A stretch of 64,000 nt of DNA from Halomicrobium katesii DSM 19301 (GCF_000379085.1 NZ_KB905378.1:1274541-1338540), one strand, 5' to 3'; positions 35,077 through 44,619 are shown, counted from the first letter of the stretch. The notes: generated by a model not told the origin, from the letters alone. Translations and numbers: made by a program.

Positions 35077-36831
35077 GTGGATCCCGCCCGTATCTTCGAC
35101 GAGTTTCCGGCCCCGGAATACCGGGGGAACCAGCGCCAGGCGCTCGCGGACGTCCGCGACGCCTTCGCGGCCGGCAACGACGTGGTGCTGGTGCGTGCGC
35201 CGACCGGGAGCGGCAAGTCCCTGCTCGCGCGTGCCATCGCCGGCTGTGCCCGGACGGCGGGAGAGGCCGGGGCCGAGGAGGTCATCGACGCCTACTACAC
35301 GACCCCGCAGGTCTCACAGCTCGACGACGTGGCCGAGGACCCGCTGCTCTCGGATCTCGAAGTGATCCGCGGGAAGAACAACTACGACTGCATCCTGCCG
35401 GGCGAGACCGACACGCCGGTCGATCAGGCACCCTGTGCCCGCGAGCGGAAGTTCGACTGTCAGGTGAAACACCGCTGTCCGTACTTCTCCGACCGGGCGA
35501 TCGCCTCGAACCGGCCGGTCGCGGCGATGACGCTTGCCTACTTCATGCAGACGGCCGGTTCGGACGTGTTCGGCCCGCGCGACGTGGTCGTGATCGACGA
35601 GGCCCACGGGCTGGGCGACTGGGCGGAGATGTACGCGACGATCGAGCTCGGTCCCGAGACGGTGCCGGTCTGGGAGGACACCAGGCCCCAGGCGGTCGAC
35701 GATCTGGAAGACGCCGCGGGCTACGCGCAGCGACTTGCCGACGTGGGCGAGCGCCGGGTGCAGGAACTGCGCCAGCAAGAGGAGCTGACGCCCGAGGCGG
35801 TCGCAGAGCGCGATCGACTGAACAAACTCCGGCAGGACCTCTCGTGGTTCGTCGAGGACTACCGCGATCCCGAGAGCGTGACGACGTGGGTCGTCGACCA
35901 GCCCGAGGGCGAGGGCGGGAGCGTGACGATCAAACCGCTGGACCCGGAGAAGTACCTCAACCACACGGTCTGGGATCGGGGCCACCGCCACGCCCTGCTG
36001 TCGGCGACGATCCTCAACAAGGAGGCGTTCTGTGCCAACGTCGGGCTCGACCCGGACAACGTCGCGCTCGTGGACGTGGACCACACCTTCCCCGTCGAAC
36101 ACCGGCCGCTGTACGACGTGACCCGGGGGAAGATGACCTACGAACACCGCGAGGAGACGCTGCCCGAGATCGCCCGTATCGTCGTGCGGGCGATGCAACA
36201 CCACCCCGACGAGAAGGGTCTGATCCACTGTCACTCCTACGCGATCGCCGAGCAACTGGACGAACTACTGGTCGACTTCGGCGTCGGATCGCGCCTGCGG
36301 AGCCACGACAGCGAGGACCGCGACGGGCAACTCACCGCCTGGAAGCGCAGCGACGACCCGGACGTGTTCCTCTCGGTGAAGATGGAGGAGGCGCTGGACC
36401 TGGAGGGCGATCTCTGCCGCTGGCAGGTGATCTGCAAGGCACCGTATCCCAACACCCGCGACTCGCGGGTCGCCCAGCGCCTGGAGGACGGCCAGTGGGC
36501 CTGGTACTACCGCACGGCGCTGCGGACGGTCATTCAGGCCTGTGGCCGCGTCGTCCGTGCCCCGGACGACCACGGCGCGACCTATCTCGCGGACTCGTCG
36601 CTGCTGGACCTGTTCGAACGGGCCCGCGTCGACATGCCCGACTGGTTCGCCGATCAGGTCGATCAGATGGGCCCGCCGGAGCTGCCCGCGTTCGACCCCG
36701 CGAGCGCGCTCGGTGGCGGCAGCTCCGGTGGTTCGACCGACGACGGAGCCGATAGCGGGCGGTCCCGTTCGCGGTCCCGGCGGCGCTCCTCCGGAACGAG
36801 TCCGATGGCCGACGTGTGGGACACGGAGTGA
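35077..36831 (+). CDS. XPD/DinG-type iron-sulfur DNA helicase
   Basis: 584 residues from GTG 35077. Walker A is APTGSGKS (41-48); Walker B is VVIDEAHG (171-178). Four cysteines between motifs I and II (C105, C120, C128, C134) match the XPD-family [4Fe-4S] domain. Motif VI (VIQACGRVVR) is present. The last 50 residues are Ser/Arg-rich, unstructured. It unwinds DNA 5'-3'; probably repair-linked. Divergent from the lipoprotein gene 97 bp away. Confidence 0.92.
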   Translation: MDPARIFDEFPAPEYRGNQRQALADVRDAFAAGNDVVLVRAPTGSGKSLLARAIAGCARTAGEAGAEEVIDAYYTTPQVSQLDDVAEDPLLSDLEVIRGKNNYDCILPGETDTPVDQAPCARERKFDCQVKHRCPYFSDRAIASNRPVAAMTLAYFMQTAGSDVFGPRDVVVIDEAHGLGDWAEMYATIELGPETVPVWEDTRPQAVDDLEDAAGYAQRLADVGERRVQELRQQEELTPEAVAERDRLNKLRQDLSWFVEDYRDPESVTTWVVDQPEGEGGSVTIKPLDPEKYLNHTVWDRGHRHALLSATILNKEAFCANVGLDPDNVALVDVDHTFPVEHRPLYDVTRGKMTYEHREETLPEIARIVVRAMQHHPDEKGLIHCHSYAIAEQLDELLVDFGVGSRLRSHDSEDRDGQLTAWKRSDDPDVFLSVKMEEALDLEGDLCRWQVICKAPYPNTRDSRVAQRLEDGQWAWYYRTALRTVIQACGRVVRAPDDHGATYLADSSLLDLFERARVDMPDWFADQVDQMGPPELPAFDPASALGGGSSGGSTDDGADSGRSRSRSRRRSSGTSPMADVWDTE

Positions 36832-36849
36832 GACGGACGGTCGTCGATC

Positions 36850-37743
36850 CTACTGAGAGTCCACCTCCGGTGGGTACTGCAGGTCAGTCCAGTAGACGGT
36901 GCCCTCGTAGCGAGCCAGCCACGTCCCGCCGTGTTCAGTGGTGTCGATACCCGCCCGATCGCGGAAGCGATCGGCCAGTGACCGAAACGCGTCGGGCACC
37001 TCGCCGCCGTCAGGGAAGTAGCTCCCGTCGATCGCCTCGGCGACGATCTCGCGCTCGGCCTCGGAGAGCCCCGAGAGGGCAAACAGGTACTGCTCGCGCA
37101 GTTGCGCGCCCAGGTCGGCGGCGCTCTCGGCGACCTGCTCGGCGCTGTACTCGTAGGTCTCAATCGTCACCTCGCCGTTGTCGGCCACCCTGACGCGGTA
37201 CGTCGACCCGTCGTGAGAGATCCCCTCGTAGGCGGGAGCGGAGGCCAGGACGCTCTCGGAAACGTCGTCATACCGGTGTGTGCGACCGACATCGAACCCG
37301 TCGTTATCGGGATAGTCCTCCATCGGCGGGATCAACTCGCCCAGCGCCGTCTCGTCGGCGTCGGGGAGGTCCTCGTAGGCGATCACCGACGACGGCGTCG
37401 TGTCCGGATCGTAGTCGATATCGACCGTGTATCGGGTCTCCGTACGGCTGTCGACGACCTCGTGCGTGATCCGGTAGTACGCGCCCTCGTGTTCGATGGG
37501 GCGATCTCGCTCGTAGGGCGGATATCGCCCCTCTCGTGTCGGTTTCTCACCGACGATGGCGGCGTCGATCAGTGCCGTCCGTTCGGGCGGTAGCCCCTCC
37601 GTCTCACCGGCGTATCGCTCGGCGATAGCGCTGTCGCTCGTCAGTTCGCGCATCGAGAGCGAACCGTCGTAGGGGTGGCCACAGCCTGCGAGGGGGAGGG
37701 CAACGGCGGTCGCTGCGGTCGCGAGGAATGTTCGGCGGCGCAT
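36850..37743 (-). CDS. Tat lipoprotein, paralogue of 37951-38832
   Basis: 297 residues. Tat/lipobox start MRRRTFLATAATAVALPLAG then Cys. The mature part is acidic and beta/alpha mixed, with EYSAEQVAESAADLGAQLRE and QYLFALSGLSEAEREIV, closely matched in the neighbour. Ends after YWTDLQYPPEVDSQ. Extracellular, function unknown. The neighbour gene has the same plan, which points to a tandem duplication. Confidence 0.8.
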   Translation of the reverse strand: MRRRTFLATAATAVALPLAGCGHPYDGSLSMRELTSDSAIAERYAGETEGLPPERTALIDAAIVGEKPTREGRYPPYERDRPIEHEGAYYRITHEVVDSRTETRYTVDIDYDPDTTPSSVIAYEDLPDADETALGELIPPMEDYPDNDGFDVGRTHRYDDVSESVLASAPAYEGISHDGSTYRVRVADNGEVTIETYEYSAEQVAESAADLGAQLREQYLFALSGLSEAEREIVAEAIDGSYFPDGGEVPDAFRSLADRFRDRAGIDTTEHGGTWLARYEGTVYWTDLQYPPEVDSQ

Positions 37744-37824
37744 ACGTCGGAGAACTGTAGGGTGTAGTGAATAGTTTGTGATACGCCAGCGACAGTCGAC
37801 GCGGCGACTGAACGGCCGGCCCGA

Positions 37825-37908
37825 TCAGAACATCGAGAGTGCGTAGGCGGCCGACGAGCCCACCATGAGCAAGACGAGGACGATCGCGAGGAGTTGCTGT
37901 CGATCCAT
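37825..37908 (-). CDS. 27-residue single-helix membrane microprotein
   Basis: ATG 37908 to TGA 37825. MDRQQLLAIVLVLLMVGSS then AAYALSMF: one membrane helix with a charged start. It sits between the two paralogous lipoprotein genes on the same strand. Similar tiny proteins occur in other haloarchaea, by recall. It may also be a cryptic signal peptide. Function unknown. Confidence 0.5.
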   Translation of the reverse strand: MDRQQLLAIVLVLLMVGSSAAYALSMF

Positions 37909-37950
37909 ACCCACGCGTTGCCAGTGAGGACGGATAGGCGTTTCGAGGTG

Positions 37951-38832
37951 CTACGGCGTCGTCTCCCCCGGTGTCGACAGTTCCGCCCAGTACACCCGAC
38001 CGTCGTACCGGACCAGCCAGTGGCCGGTGCCGGCCGTCGAACGGACCGGCTCGTGTGCGCCGAGCCGTTCGGTCAGCGATCGGAACGCCCGGCTCGGGCT
38101 GTCGGGGTAGTAGCCCTCTGCGGCGGCTTCCAGGACGATCTCTCGTTCGGCCTCTGGGAGTCCGCTGAGCGTGAACAGGTACCGCTCGCGCAGCTGACGG
38201 CCCAACGCCGCCGGGCTGTCGGCGATCCGCTCGGCGCTGTACTGGTATCGGTCGACTTCGATCTCCCGGCTCCCGCCGACGCCGACCCGGTAGGCCGTGC
38301 CGTCGTAGGAGACCGCCTCGTACTCCGGCTCCGGGACGAGGACGCTCGCGGTGTCGTCGAGGTACGTGTCGGCAACGTCTACGTCGAAACCCCTGCCGGT
38401 CGGGGGATCTTCGGGCGGCGGCAAGAGCCGAGAGAGGGCGCGCCTGTCGACGGCCGGGAGATCGGCGTACGCGACGACCGACGACGGCTCCGCGACGGGA
38501 TCGTAGTCGATCCGGAGATCGTACTGGGTGCCAGCGCGGCGCTCGACGACTTCGTACCCGATGTCGTAGTACGCGCCGTCGTCTTCGAACGGCCGGTCGG
38601 CGTCGAACGGGGGACCGGTGTCTGCTCTGGCTGGCGTCTCGCCGTCGATAGCGTCTCTGACGAGGGCACGCGAGTCCGGCGGGAGAGCGTCGAGGTCTTC
38701 GGCGTGGCGTCGAGCGATCGCCGCGTCGGACGCTATCGACGTCATCGTCAGTGAACCGTAGTCCGGGCGCATACAACCGGCCAGCGGGAGGGCGAGGGTC
38801 GTCGTGGTCGCGAGGAACGAGCGACGGCGCAT
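37951..38832 (-). CDS. Tat lipoprotein, paralogue of 36850-37743
   Basis: 293 residues. Start MRRRSFLATTTTLALPLAGC gives Tat export and lipid attachment. Conserved blocks shared with the neighbour: GAYYDIGYEVV, IDYDPVAEPSSVVAYADLP, QYSAERIADSPAALGRQLRE and RYLFTLSGLPEAEREIVLEA, VRYDGRVYWAEL. The C-terminus is shorter by four residues. Upstream of the microprotein and the paralogue, perhaps one operon. Confidence 0.8.
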   Translation of the reverse strand: MRRRSFLATTTTLALPLAGCMRPDYGSLTMTSIASDAAIARRHAEDLDALPPDSRALVRDAIDGETPARADTGPPFDADRPFEDDGAYYDIGYEVVERRAGTQYDLRIDYDPVAEPSSVVAYADLPAVDRRALSRLLPPPEDPPTGRGFDVDVADTYLDDTASVLVPEPEYEAVSYDGTAYRVGVGGSREIEVDRYQYSAERIADSPAALGRQLRERYLFTLSGLPEAEREIVLEAAAEGYYPDSPSRAFRSLTERLGAHEPVRSTAGTGHWLVRYDGRVYWAELSTPGETTP

Positions 38833-38932
38833 ACGTGTCCGATCCGAGACCAGCGACGAATAGGTTCCGGAGACGGGCGGGCGGCAGTCACCGCTGGGAC
38901 CCGGTCGCGACCGCCAGCGGACGCAGACACAA

Positions 38933-40021
38933 TCACTCGATCCGAGCGTCGACGACGACGTGTGCGACGCCCTCGCTGTAGCTTTTGACCCGGCGAGTGT
39001 CGAGGATCTCGACGCCCCGGCCCGCGTCGGCGGCCGCGGCCTCGATCCGCTCGATCGGTCGCTCGAAGACCAGTCCGTCGGGCGTCGCCTCGTGCATGTG
39101 GACGACCCCGCCGGGAGCCAGCGCCGGCAGTGCGGCGTCGAGATACTCGTGGGCCTCGTAGTAGCCCATCACGATCCGGTCGACCGGGTCGGCGGCGAGG
39201 TCCGGAGTCACGTCCCGGCAGTCGGCCCGGTAGGGCTGGACCCGGTCGGCGACCTCGTTGAGCTGGACGTTCTCGATCAGGTACCGGAAGGAAGCGGGGT
39301 TGCGCTCGACGGCAGTGACCGTCGCCCCGGCGCGGGCCATCGGGAGCGTGAAGTAGCCGATGCCGGCGAACATGTCGAGCACCCGCTCGCGTTCGCCGGT
39401 CGCGTGTCGCGCTGCTCCCGCTCCCGTTTCCGAGGGCTCGCTGCGCTCGCCCTCGCGGGCCTCGCGGACGACCGCGCCCATGTGGCTCCGCTCGGCCTTG
39501 TTGCCCGGCGAGAACATCACCTCGGCGAGGTCCAGCGCGTAGGCGGTCCCGTGCTCGCGGTGGACCGTCTCGGTGTCGCCGGTGCCGGCGATGACCTCGA
39601 CCGCGGGCTCGCGGTGTTCGCCGGTGATCGGTCCCCGCGAGAGGACGGTGTCGGCCTCGCCGTGGAGCCGTAAGAGCGCCGCGCCGACCTCCTCGGGTCG
39701 TGGCGCGTCGCCGACGTCCACGAGGACGACGCTGCCGACGACGGCCCAGGAAGCGGGTGCCAGGTCGATCTCCGCGTCGGTCCACCCCCGTTCACGGAGG
39801 TAGTCGTCCAGATCGCGGAGCCTCGGCTCGCCGACCTGACGGACCACGTCTCGAACGGCGAGGTCGGCGGGGACACTGGTCACCGGGACGGCGACGCTGT
39901 CGTCGTCCCACGGCTGGACGGACCGGCTGTCGTCGTACGCGTCCAGTCCCTGCAACCGGTCGATGACGGTCTGGGTGCGGTCCTGGGCGACGACGACGGC
40001 CAGACGATCGTCTGCGCTCAT
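38933..40021 (-). CDS. taw2: tRNA wyosine aminocarboxypropyltransferase Taw2 (Trm5/TYW2 family)
   Basis: 362 residues. N-terminal RNA-binding part, then a Rossmann methyltransferase-like domain with MFAGIGYFTLPMA (about 226-238). MFSPGNKAERSHMG just before it matches the FSxGN-x2-E signature of Taw2/TYW2, not Trm5's FSP-R type. It would transfer the aminocarboxypropyl group of SAM to 4-demethylwyosine made by Taw1 (32455). A 25-residue insert (GERSEPSETGAGAARHATGE) rich in Arg/Glu/Ser lies between these motifs. Trm5 is the alternative. Confidence 0.85.
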   Translation of the reverse strand: MSADDRLAVVVAQDRTQTVIDRLQGLDAYDDSRSVQPWDDDSVAVPVTSVPADLAVRDVVRQVGEPRLRDLDDYLRERGWTDAEIDLAPASWAVVGSVVLVDVGDAPRPEEVGAALLRLHGEADTVLSRGPITGEHREPAVEVIAGTGDTETVHREHGTAYALDLAEVMFSPGNKAERSHMGAVVREAREGERSEPSETGAGAARHATGERERVLDMFAGIGYFTLPMARAGATVTAVERNPASFRYLIENVQLNEVADRVQPYRADCRDVTPDLAADPVDRIVMGYYEAHEYLDAALPALAPGGVVHMHEATPDGLVFERPIERIEAAAADAGRGVEILDTRRVKSYSEGVAHVVVDARIE

Positions 40022-40030
40022 CGGTGGGTG

Positions 40031-40231
40031 TCAGGCGGCCGGAACTGAAACCCGTTTCGTGTCGACCGTTCGGCCGCCGCTCTTTCCGAGACATGTTCGA
40101 CATGAACGTGTCGAGCTACCGCCGCCAGCGTGCCTCGTCGGCGCGAGCGGAGTGGAGAGCTGGCCCACGCAGCCGGTGGTGCCACCGAGAAGCGTCAGGC
40201 CGGTCACGGCGAGGAACTGGCGGCGTTGCAC
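40031..40231 (-). CDS. short Tat lipoprotein or truncated remnant
   Basis: 66 residues from GTG 40231. MQRRQFLAVTGLTLLGGTTG then Cys is a good Tat/lipobox signal, but the rest is low complexity ([20 protein letters not shown]) and unlike the usual mature proteins. It may be a gene cut short by a frameshift. 80 bp after the NMD3 stop. Confidence 0.4.
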   Translation of the reverse strand: MQRRQFLAVTGLTLLGGTTGCVGQLSTPLAPTRHAGGGSSTRSCRTCLGKSGGRTVDTKRVSVPAA

Positions 40232-40311
40232 CCGTGCGAACGGGGCCAGCGTCTGCCGATAAGTGTCTCCCGTCTGGACGACAACAGCAGGCGGGGGACG
40301 CGACTCTCTCG

Positions 40312-41427
40312 TCAGCTCCCGTCGGGCACGACGTGCAGCCCCTCGCGGTGTTTGAGGACCGCCACCTCGTCGGCGTCGGTGTCGAGGTAGTCGGGCCGGG
40401 GGATCGTCTTCGCCTCGTAGGTCTCGGGGTCGAGTACCTGAACCGCACGCTCGTCCTCGACGGCGACGAGGGTGGTCCGTTCGGCGTCGGCGTCGGTCCC
40501 CAGGCGACGGGCGTCGGGGGCGTTTTCGTCCTCGAAGGACGCTTCGAAGGGGTCGCCCGTCGCGAGGCGCGTCCCTTTGAGGTTGCCCTGCACCGAGCGG
40601 ACCAACACCGGACCGTCGCCGTCCGCCGGATCGATCACCTCGCCGGGGCGATAGCGCGGCAGCCGGATCGCGTACGTGACCCGATACACCTCGTTACCGT
40701 CCGAATCCTCGGTGACCAGCGTCTCGTTGTCGGTGAACGTCCCGCCCAGCTCAGTCGTGATCTGGCGGGCGACTTTCATCCCGATCTTGTTGGTCGAGAC
40801 CTTGATGTTGACGCCCTCTTCGGGCTCGGAAATTTCGGTGACGAAGGCGTCCCGGTCGCCCGTGGCCTCCATCTCGTCGACGACCTCGTGGGCGATCTCC
40901 TTGGCGCGGTCGGCCTCCTCGCCGGTCGGCGTGCGCTCGTCGGCCCGCACCTGTACCGTCGAGGCGTACGAACCGCCCGCGATCTTGCCACAGCGCGTGC
41001 AGGTCTGGCGGCTGATCTTGACCGGGACGACCACGTCCTCGGTGACCGGCGTCTCCCGGATGACCCCGGAGAACTCCGCGTGCATCCGGATCGTGTTCTT
41101 GTCGACCTGTTCGGGCGCGACCTGCCAGGCGACCGACTGGGCGTCGACGTGGACGCCCAGGGCCTCGCTGACCTCGTCGACGGCGATGTCGGTGTAGTCC
41201 TCGGCACCCACGTCGACCCAGCGGTTGCCCCGGTGGACGGCACCACACTGGGCACAGACCCGGACCTCGATGCGGTCCGGCGCGTCGACGAGATCGAACT
41301 CCTCGAAGTAGCAGGCGTCACAGAGCACGCTGTCGGGGTCGTGCTGGCCCGCGACGCTCGGGCGCTCGCGCTCGTGGTCCGAGATCTCGTCGCCACAGCG
41401 CGGGCAGAAGGCTCCGGATCGACTCAT
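40312..41427 (-). CDS. archaeal NMD3 homologue
   Basis: 371 residues. Four CxxC pairs (residues 8-11, 36-39, 58-61 and about 143-146) form the zinc-binding N-terminal domain of NMD3; the middle contains VVVPVKISRQTCTRCGK and a C-terminal OB-like beta part. Eukaryotic NMD3 carries the 60S subunit to the cytoplasm; archaeal members are presumed ribosome assembly factors. Single-gene unit. Confidence 0.92.
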   Translation of the reverse strand: MSRSGAFCPRCGDEISDHERERPSVAGQHDPDSVLCDACYFEEFDLVDAPDRIEVRVCAQCGAVHRGNRWVDVGAEDYTDIAVDEVSEALGVHVDAQSVAWQVAPEQVDKNTIRMHAEFSGVIRETPVTEDVVVPVKISRQTCTRCGKIAGGSYASTVQVRADERTPTGEEADRAKEIAHEVVDEMEATGDRDAFVTEISEPEEGVNIKVSTNKIGMKVARQITTELGGTFTDNETLVTEDSDGNEVYRVTYAIRLPRYRPGEVIDPADGDGPVLVRSVQGNLKGTRLATGDPFEASFEDENAPDARRLGTDADAERTTLVAVEDERAVQVLDPETYEAKTIPRPDYLDTDADEVAVLKHREGLHVVPDGS

Positions 41428-41487
41428 TGCGACGCCGTTGGTGGCTGTCGCGGTTAAGTCGTGCGTTCCGGGGTCGGGACCGAATCC

Positions 41488-41994
41488 TCAGGCGTTCAGG
41501 ACCCAGAACCGGTAGTTCAACAGCGCAGCGAACAGGACCCAGACGAGATAGGGGACTAGCAGCGCCGCCGCCCGGCGGTCGACGCGATCGAAGGCCCAGA
41601 TCGTCGAGACGATCAGGACCGCCAGCGCGACGATCACCCCGAGCGCGGCCAGCGGTCGCTGGAGCGCGAAAAAGACCGGCGTCCAGGCGACGTTGAACGC
41701 GAACTGGAGGGCAAACAGCCCCAGCGCGACCCGGACGCGACGCTCGTCCAGTCCCTCGCTGGCGACCAGGTAGACCGCGACGCCCAGCAGGGTAAAGAGC
41801 AGCGTCCAGACGACGCCGAAGGCCCAGCCCGGCGGATAGATCGCGGGCTCGACGAGTCCATCGAACCACGCCGACCCCGGACCACCGAGCACGGCCGGGA
41901 CGCCGCCGACGACGTTGACGAGGACGACGGCCGCCAGTGCCCAGAGGAGATCGCGACGATCGAACCGATCGGGAGCAGCGTCGGTGAGCGACAT
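41488..41994 (-). CDS. tspO: TspO/MBR family tryptophan-rich sensory protein
   Basis: 168 residues from ATG 41994; the longer frame to 42153 has no similarity. Five membrane helices. The conserved WAFGVVWTLLF and NVAWTPVFF segments belong to TspO. Binds porphyrins and cholesterol-like ligands; in halophiles linked to photo-oxidative control. Divergent from htpX (42142) with a shared 147-bp promoter region. Confidence 0.9.
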   Translation of the reverse strand: MSLTDAAPDRFDRRDLLWALAAVVLVNVVGGVPAVLGGPGSAWFDGLVEPAIYPPGWAFGVVWTLLFTLLGVAVYLVASEGLDERRVRVALGLFALQFAFNVAWTPVFFALQRPLAALGVIVALAVLIVSTIWAFDRVDRRAAALLVPYLVWVLFAALLNYRFWVLNA

Positions 41995-42141
41995 ACAGAT
42001 AACACAGCCAACAGGAACAAACCAGTTGTGGTCGAATCGGCTCTGCCGGTGCCGTTGCGTGCCAGAAACCGGGAGACGGCGCTGAGAACAACTCGCACTC
42101 CGTCGAACAACCCTTTTAGTCGTCAGCCTCGTAGCACGGGT

Positions 42142-43020
42142 ATGGAGTGGCAAACAGACTGGGGTCTCCGCGCTCGCATGATCCTGACGATGTTCTTACT
42201 GTTCGCGCTGTACATCGTCTTCGTCGCGGTGATGACCCAGACTCGCTTCTTCGGTATCGCGATCCTGGGGATGGGCGTGTTCCTGGTGGGACAGTTCTTC
42301 TTCAGCGACAAACTGGCGCTGTACTCGATGGGTGCCCGCGAGGTCGAACCCGACGAGTACCCGGAGCTCCATCGCTCGATCGAGCGCCTCTCCCAGCAGG
42401 CCGACCTCCCGAAGCCGACAGTCGCCGTCGCGGACTCTCGGGTCCCCAACGCCTTCGCGACCGGCCGCTCGAAGAAGAGTTCGGCTGTCTGCGTGACGAC
42501 AGGTATCATGGAGACGCTGGATCAGGAGGAACTGGAGGGGGTCCTGGCCCACGAGCTGGCCCACATCAAGAACCGCGACGTGATGGTAATGACCATCGCC
42601 TCGTTCCTCTCGACGATCGCCTTCCTCGTCGTGCGGTGGGGCTGGCTGTTTTCGGGCGGTCGGGACCGCGGGGGCAACGGCGGCGCGCCGGTACTGGTCG
42701 CGATCCTCGTCTCGCTCGTGGTGTGGATCGTCTCGTTCCTCCTCATCCGAGCGCTGAGCCGCTACCGGGAGTACGCCGCCGATCGCGGCGGCGCGTCGAT
42801 CACCGGTAACCCCTCGGCGCTCGCGACGGCGCTGATGAAGATCGACGGCCGAATGGACAAGGTCCCCAAAGAGGACATGCGCGATCAGGCCGAGATGAAC
42901 GCCTTCTTCATCATCCCGATCAAGTCCGGCTTCGTCGGGAAGCTGTTCAGCACGCACCCCTCGACGGAACAGCGGATCAATCGTCTACAGGACCTGGAGC
43001 GGGAGCTGGAACAGCGGTAA
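42142..43020 (+). CDS. htpX: membrane zinc protease HtpX (M48)
   Basis: 292 residues. Two N-terminal membrane helices (about 12-30 and 36-53), then the HELAH zinc site at 137-141 with third ligand in the REYAADRGGA motif, and two more helices at about 150-170 and 185-205. Degrades misfolded membrane proteins. The C-terminal STHPSTEQRINRL segment is typical. The start was set by the ATG 10 bp after TATGG-type sequence at 42142. Confidence 0.93.
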   Translation: MEWQTDWGLRARMILTMFLLFALYIVFVAVMTQTRFFGIAILGMGVFLVGQFFFSDKLALYSMGAREVEPDEYPELHRSIERLSQQADLPKPTVAVADSRVPNAFATGRSKKSSAVCVTTGIMETLDQEELEGVLAHELAHIKNRDVMVMTIASFLSTIAFLVVRWGWLFSGGRDRGGNGGAPVLVAILVSLVVWIVSFLLIRALSRYREYAADRGGASITGNPSALATALMKIDGRMDKVPKEDMRDQAEMNAFFIIPIKSGFVGKLFSTHPSTEQRINRLQDLERELEQR

Positions 43021-43462
43021 CTATCACTTCCACATAACTGTCGAGTTCTCGTAATTAGAGATCGGACAGAGTACACACCGAAATCTGAGAGCGCCGAGCA
43101 AGTTCGTCTGTGGGACCGCTTCGACGTTCTCGGTCCGCGAGAAGAGAACGGCGTGCTCTCGAAGCGTGACGACAGACTCCGAACGAAATCCTCCCTAAAA
43201 TACTGTATCTGATCCTCTTGCGTTTCGATATGCCACAGTCTGAGCGAGCGAGGATCTACTGACGCGCTACTGTTCGGAGACAGTCAGAAACACAGAACCA
43301 TACGCGAACTGTTTCGTCTCTGTGCCGATCGTCGTGGTGTGACGTGGCGTGGGCGTCCGTGTCGACGGTACGGACCGTTCTCCCGTGACGAACGGGGGCG
43401 AGACGGAACCGGCGACGGTCCCCATCGCCACCATTATTGGCGTCGGCGTCGTTCGATGACCG
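43021..43462. other. 442-bp intergenic stretch
   Basis: No gene is supported. A minus-strand frame 43437-43267 (55 residues, Thr/Pro-rich) has no recognisable similarity. The stretch GGCGTCGGCGTCGTTCGATGACCG before 43463 probably holds the promoter of the HEAT-repeat gene. Confidence 0.4.
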
Positions 43463-44386
43463 ATGAGTGATTCGCTTAGCCACGGTGTCCTGACACACGA
43501 CATCGAGTCAGTGTCGGCCGACGAGGTCTCGGCGGACGTACTCCGGTCGGGACTCGAACACGAGACGAACCTCGTTCGCACCCACGCCGTGCGGGTCGCC
43601 GCCGCCGTCGCGGACGACGACCCCGCGACAGCGGTCGAACACGCCCCGCAGTTGATCGCCAACCTCGAACACGAGCGGACGAACGTGAAGCTCCACAGCG
43701 CGCTGGCGCTGGCCTCGCTCGTCGGCGAAGCGCCCGAGGCCGTCGAGGACGCGGTCGGACCGATCGTCGACCTGCTCGATCAGGACCCGCCGATTCTGCA
43801 GCTGGCGGCCGTCCAGTTCGTGCGCGAGTCGATCACGACGATGCCACACGCCTACCGCCCACACCTCCAGCAACTGGTCGATCGAACGGTCGAGGATCCG
43901 GAAGTAGACTTCACCGACGGACGAGCCGGTGAAACGCCGGATCCCCAGCGCGAGGAGTTCTACCAGATGGTCTCGGAAGACGAGACCAAACGCCAGTGGG
44001 CGACGCGAGTCGTCACGGCCAACATGGTCGCCGAGCTGGCATCGATCGAGCCGGAAGCGGTCGCCGACCACGTCCCGACGCTGGTCGCCGTCCTCGACAG
44101 CGAGAGCGACGCCGTGGGGGTGTTGACGACGGTCGCGAACATCGTCGCGTCGGTCGCCGAACACGATCCGACGCTCGTCGACGGTGCCGTCGATCCCCTC
44201 GTCGAACTACTGGCTCACCAGGACACGCCCACGGTCAGTACGGCAGTCGCCGCACTGGGCTTTCTCGCACCGCCGACCGCGATCGAGCCGCTTCGCGACG
44301 TTGCTGACGACGAGCAGCGTGACGAGGATCTGCGCGAACTGGCCAGCGAGACGGCGACCTTCATCGAGGCACAGGCCGACGCCTAG
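43463..44386 (+). CDS. HEAT-repeat protein
   Basis: 307 residues, made of repeated antiparallel helix pairs: ETNLVRTHAVRVAAAVADDD, NVKLHSALALASLVGEAPEA, ILQLAAVQFVRES, WATRVVTANMVAELASIEPE, GVLTTVANIVASVAEHDPTL, and TVSTAVAALGFLA. A scaffold for protein contacts; partner unknown. Convergent with the next gene and overlapping its stop by 4 bp. Confidence 0.85.
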   Translation: MSDSLSHGVLTHDIESVSADEVSADVLRSGLEHETNLVRTHAVRVAAAVADDDPATAVEHAPQLIANLEHERTNVKLHSALALASLVGEAPEAVEDAVGPIVDLLDQDPPILQLAAVQFVRESITTMPHAYRPHLQQLVDRTVEDPEVDFTDGRAGETPDPQREEFYQMVSEDETKRQWATRVVTANMVAELASIEPEAVADHVPTLVAVLDSESDAVGVLTTVANIVASVAEHDPTLVDGAVDPLVELLAHQDTPTVSTAVAALGFLAPPTAIEPLRDVADDEQRDEDLRELASETATFIEAQADA

Positions 44387-44619
44387 TACTCTTCTCCCTC
44401 GCGGCGAGTACACGTGTAGAACACGAGGAAGGCAGTCCCACCCGACACCGTCAGCAGGCCGACGTTGACGATCGAGAGGGTGTACGACGCCGTTCCCGGC
44501 TGCCCGACCACCAGTCCGAAGATCGCGAGCAAGAGCAAGAAGATGTGGACCATGACGGCGAGCCAGATGTACGACCGGTACGCGCACATGGTCCGCCAGA
44601 AGGCCTCGAAACGCGCCAT
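44383..44619 (-). CDS. small two-helix membrane protein
   Basis: 78 residues. Two membrane helices (about 17-38 and 47-67), N-terminal MARFEAFWRTMCAYRSYIWL and a C-terminal CTRREGEEY. It overlaps the end of the HEAT gene by 4 bp in convergent orientation. Function unknown. Confidence 0.7.
   Translation of the reverse strand: MARFEAFWRTMCAYRSYIWLAVMVHIFLLLLAIFGLVVGQPGTASYTLSIVNVGLLTVSGGTAFLVFYTCTRREGEEY

Noticed and set aside
43267-43437. Minus-strand 55-residue frame, Thr/Pro-rich
   Set aside because: No similarity, no ribosome-binding or TATA support, and it lies in the promoter region of the HEAT-repeat gene.
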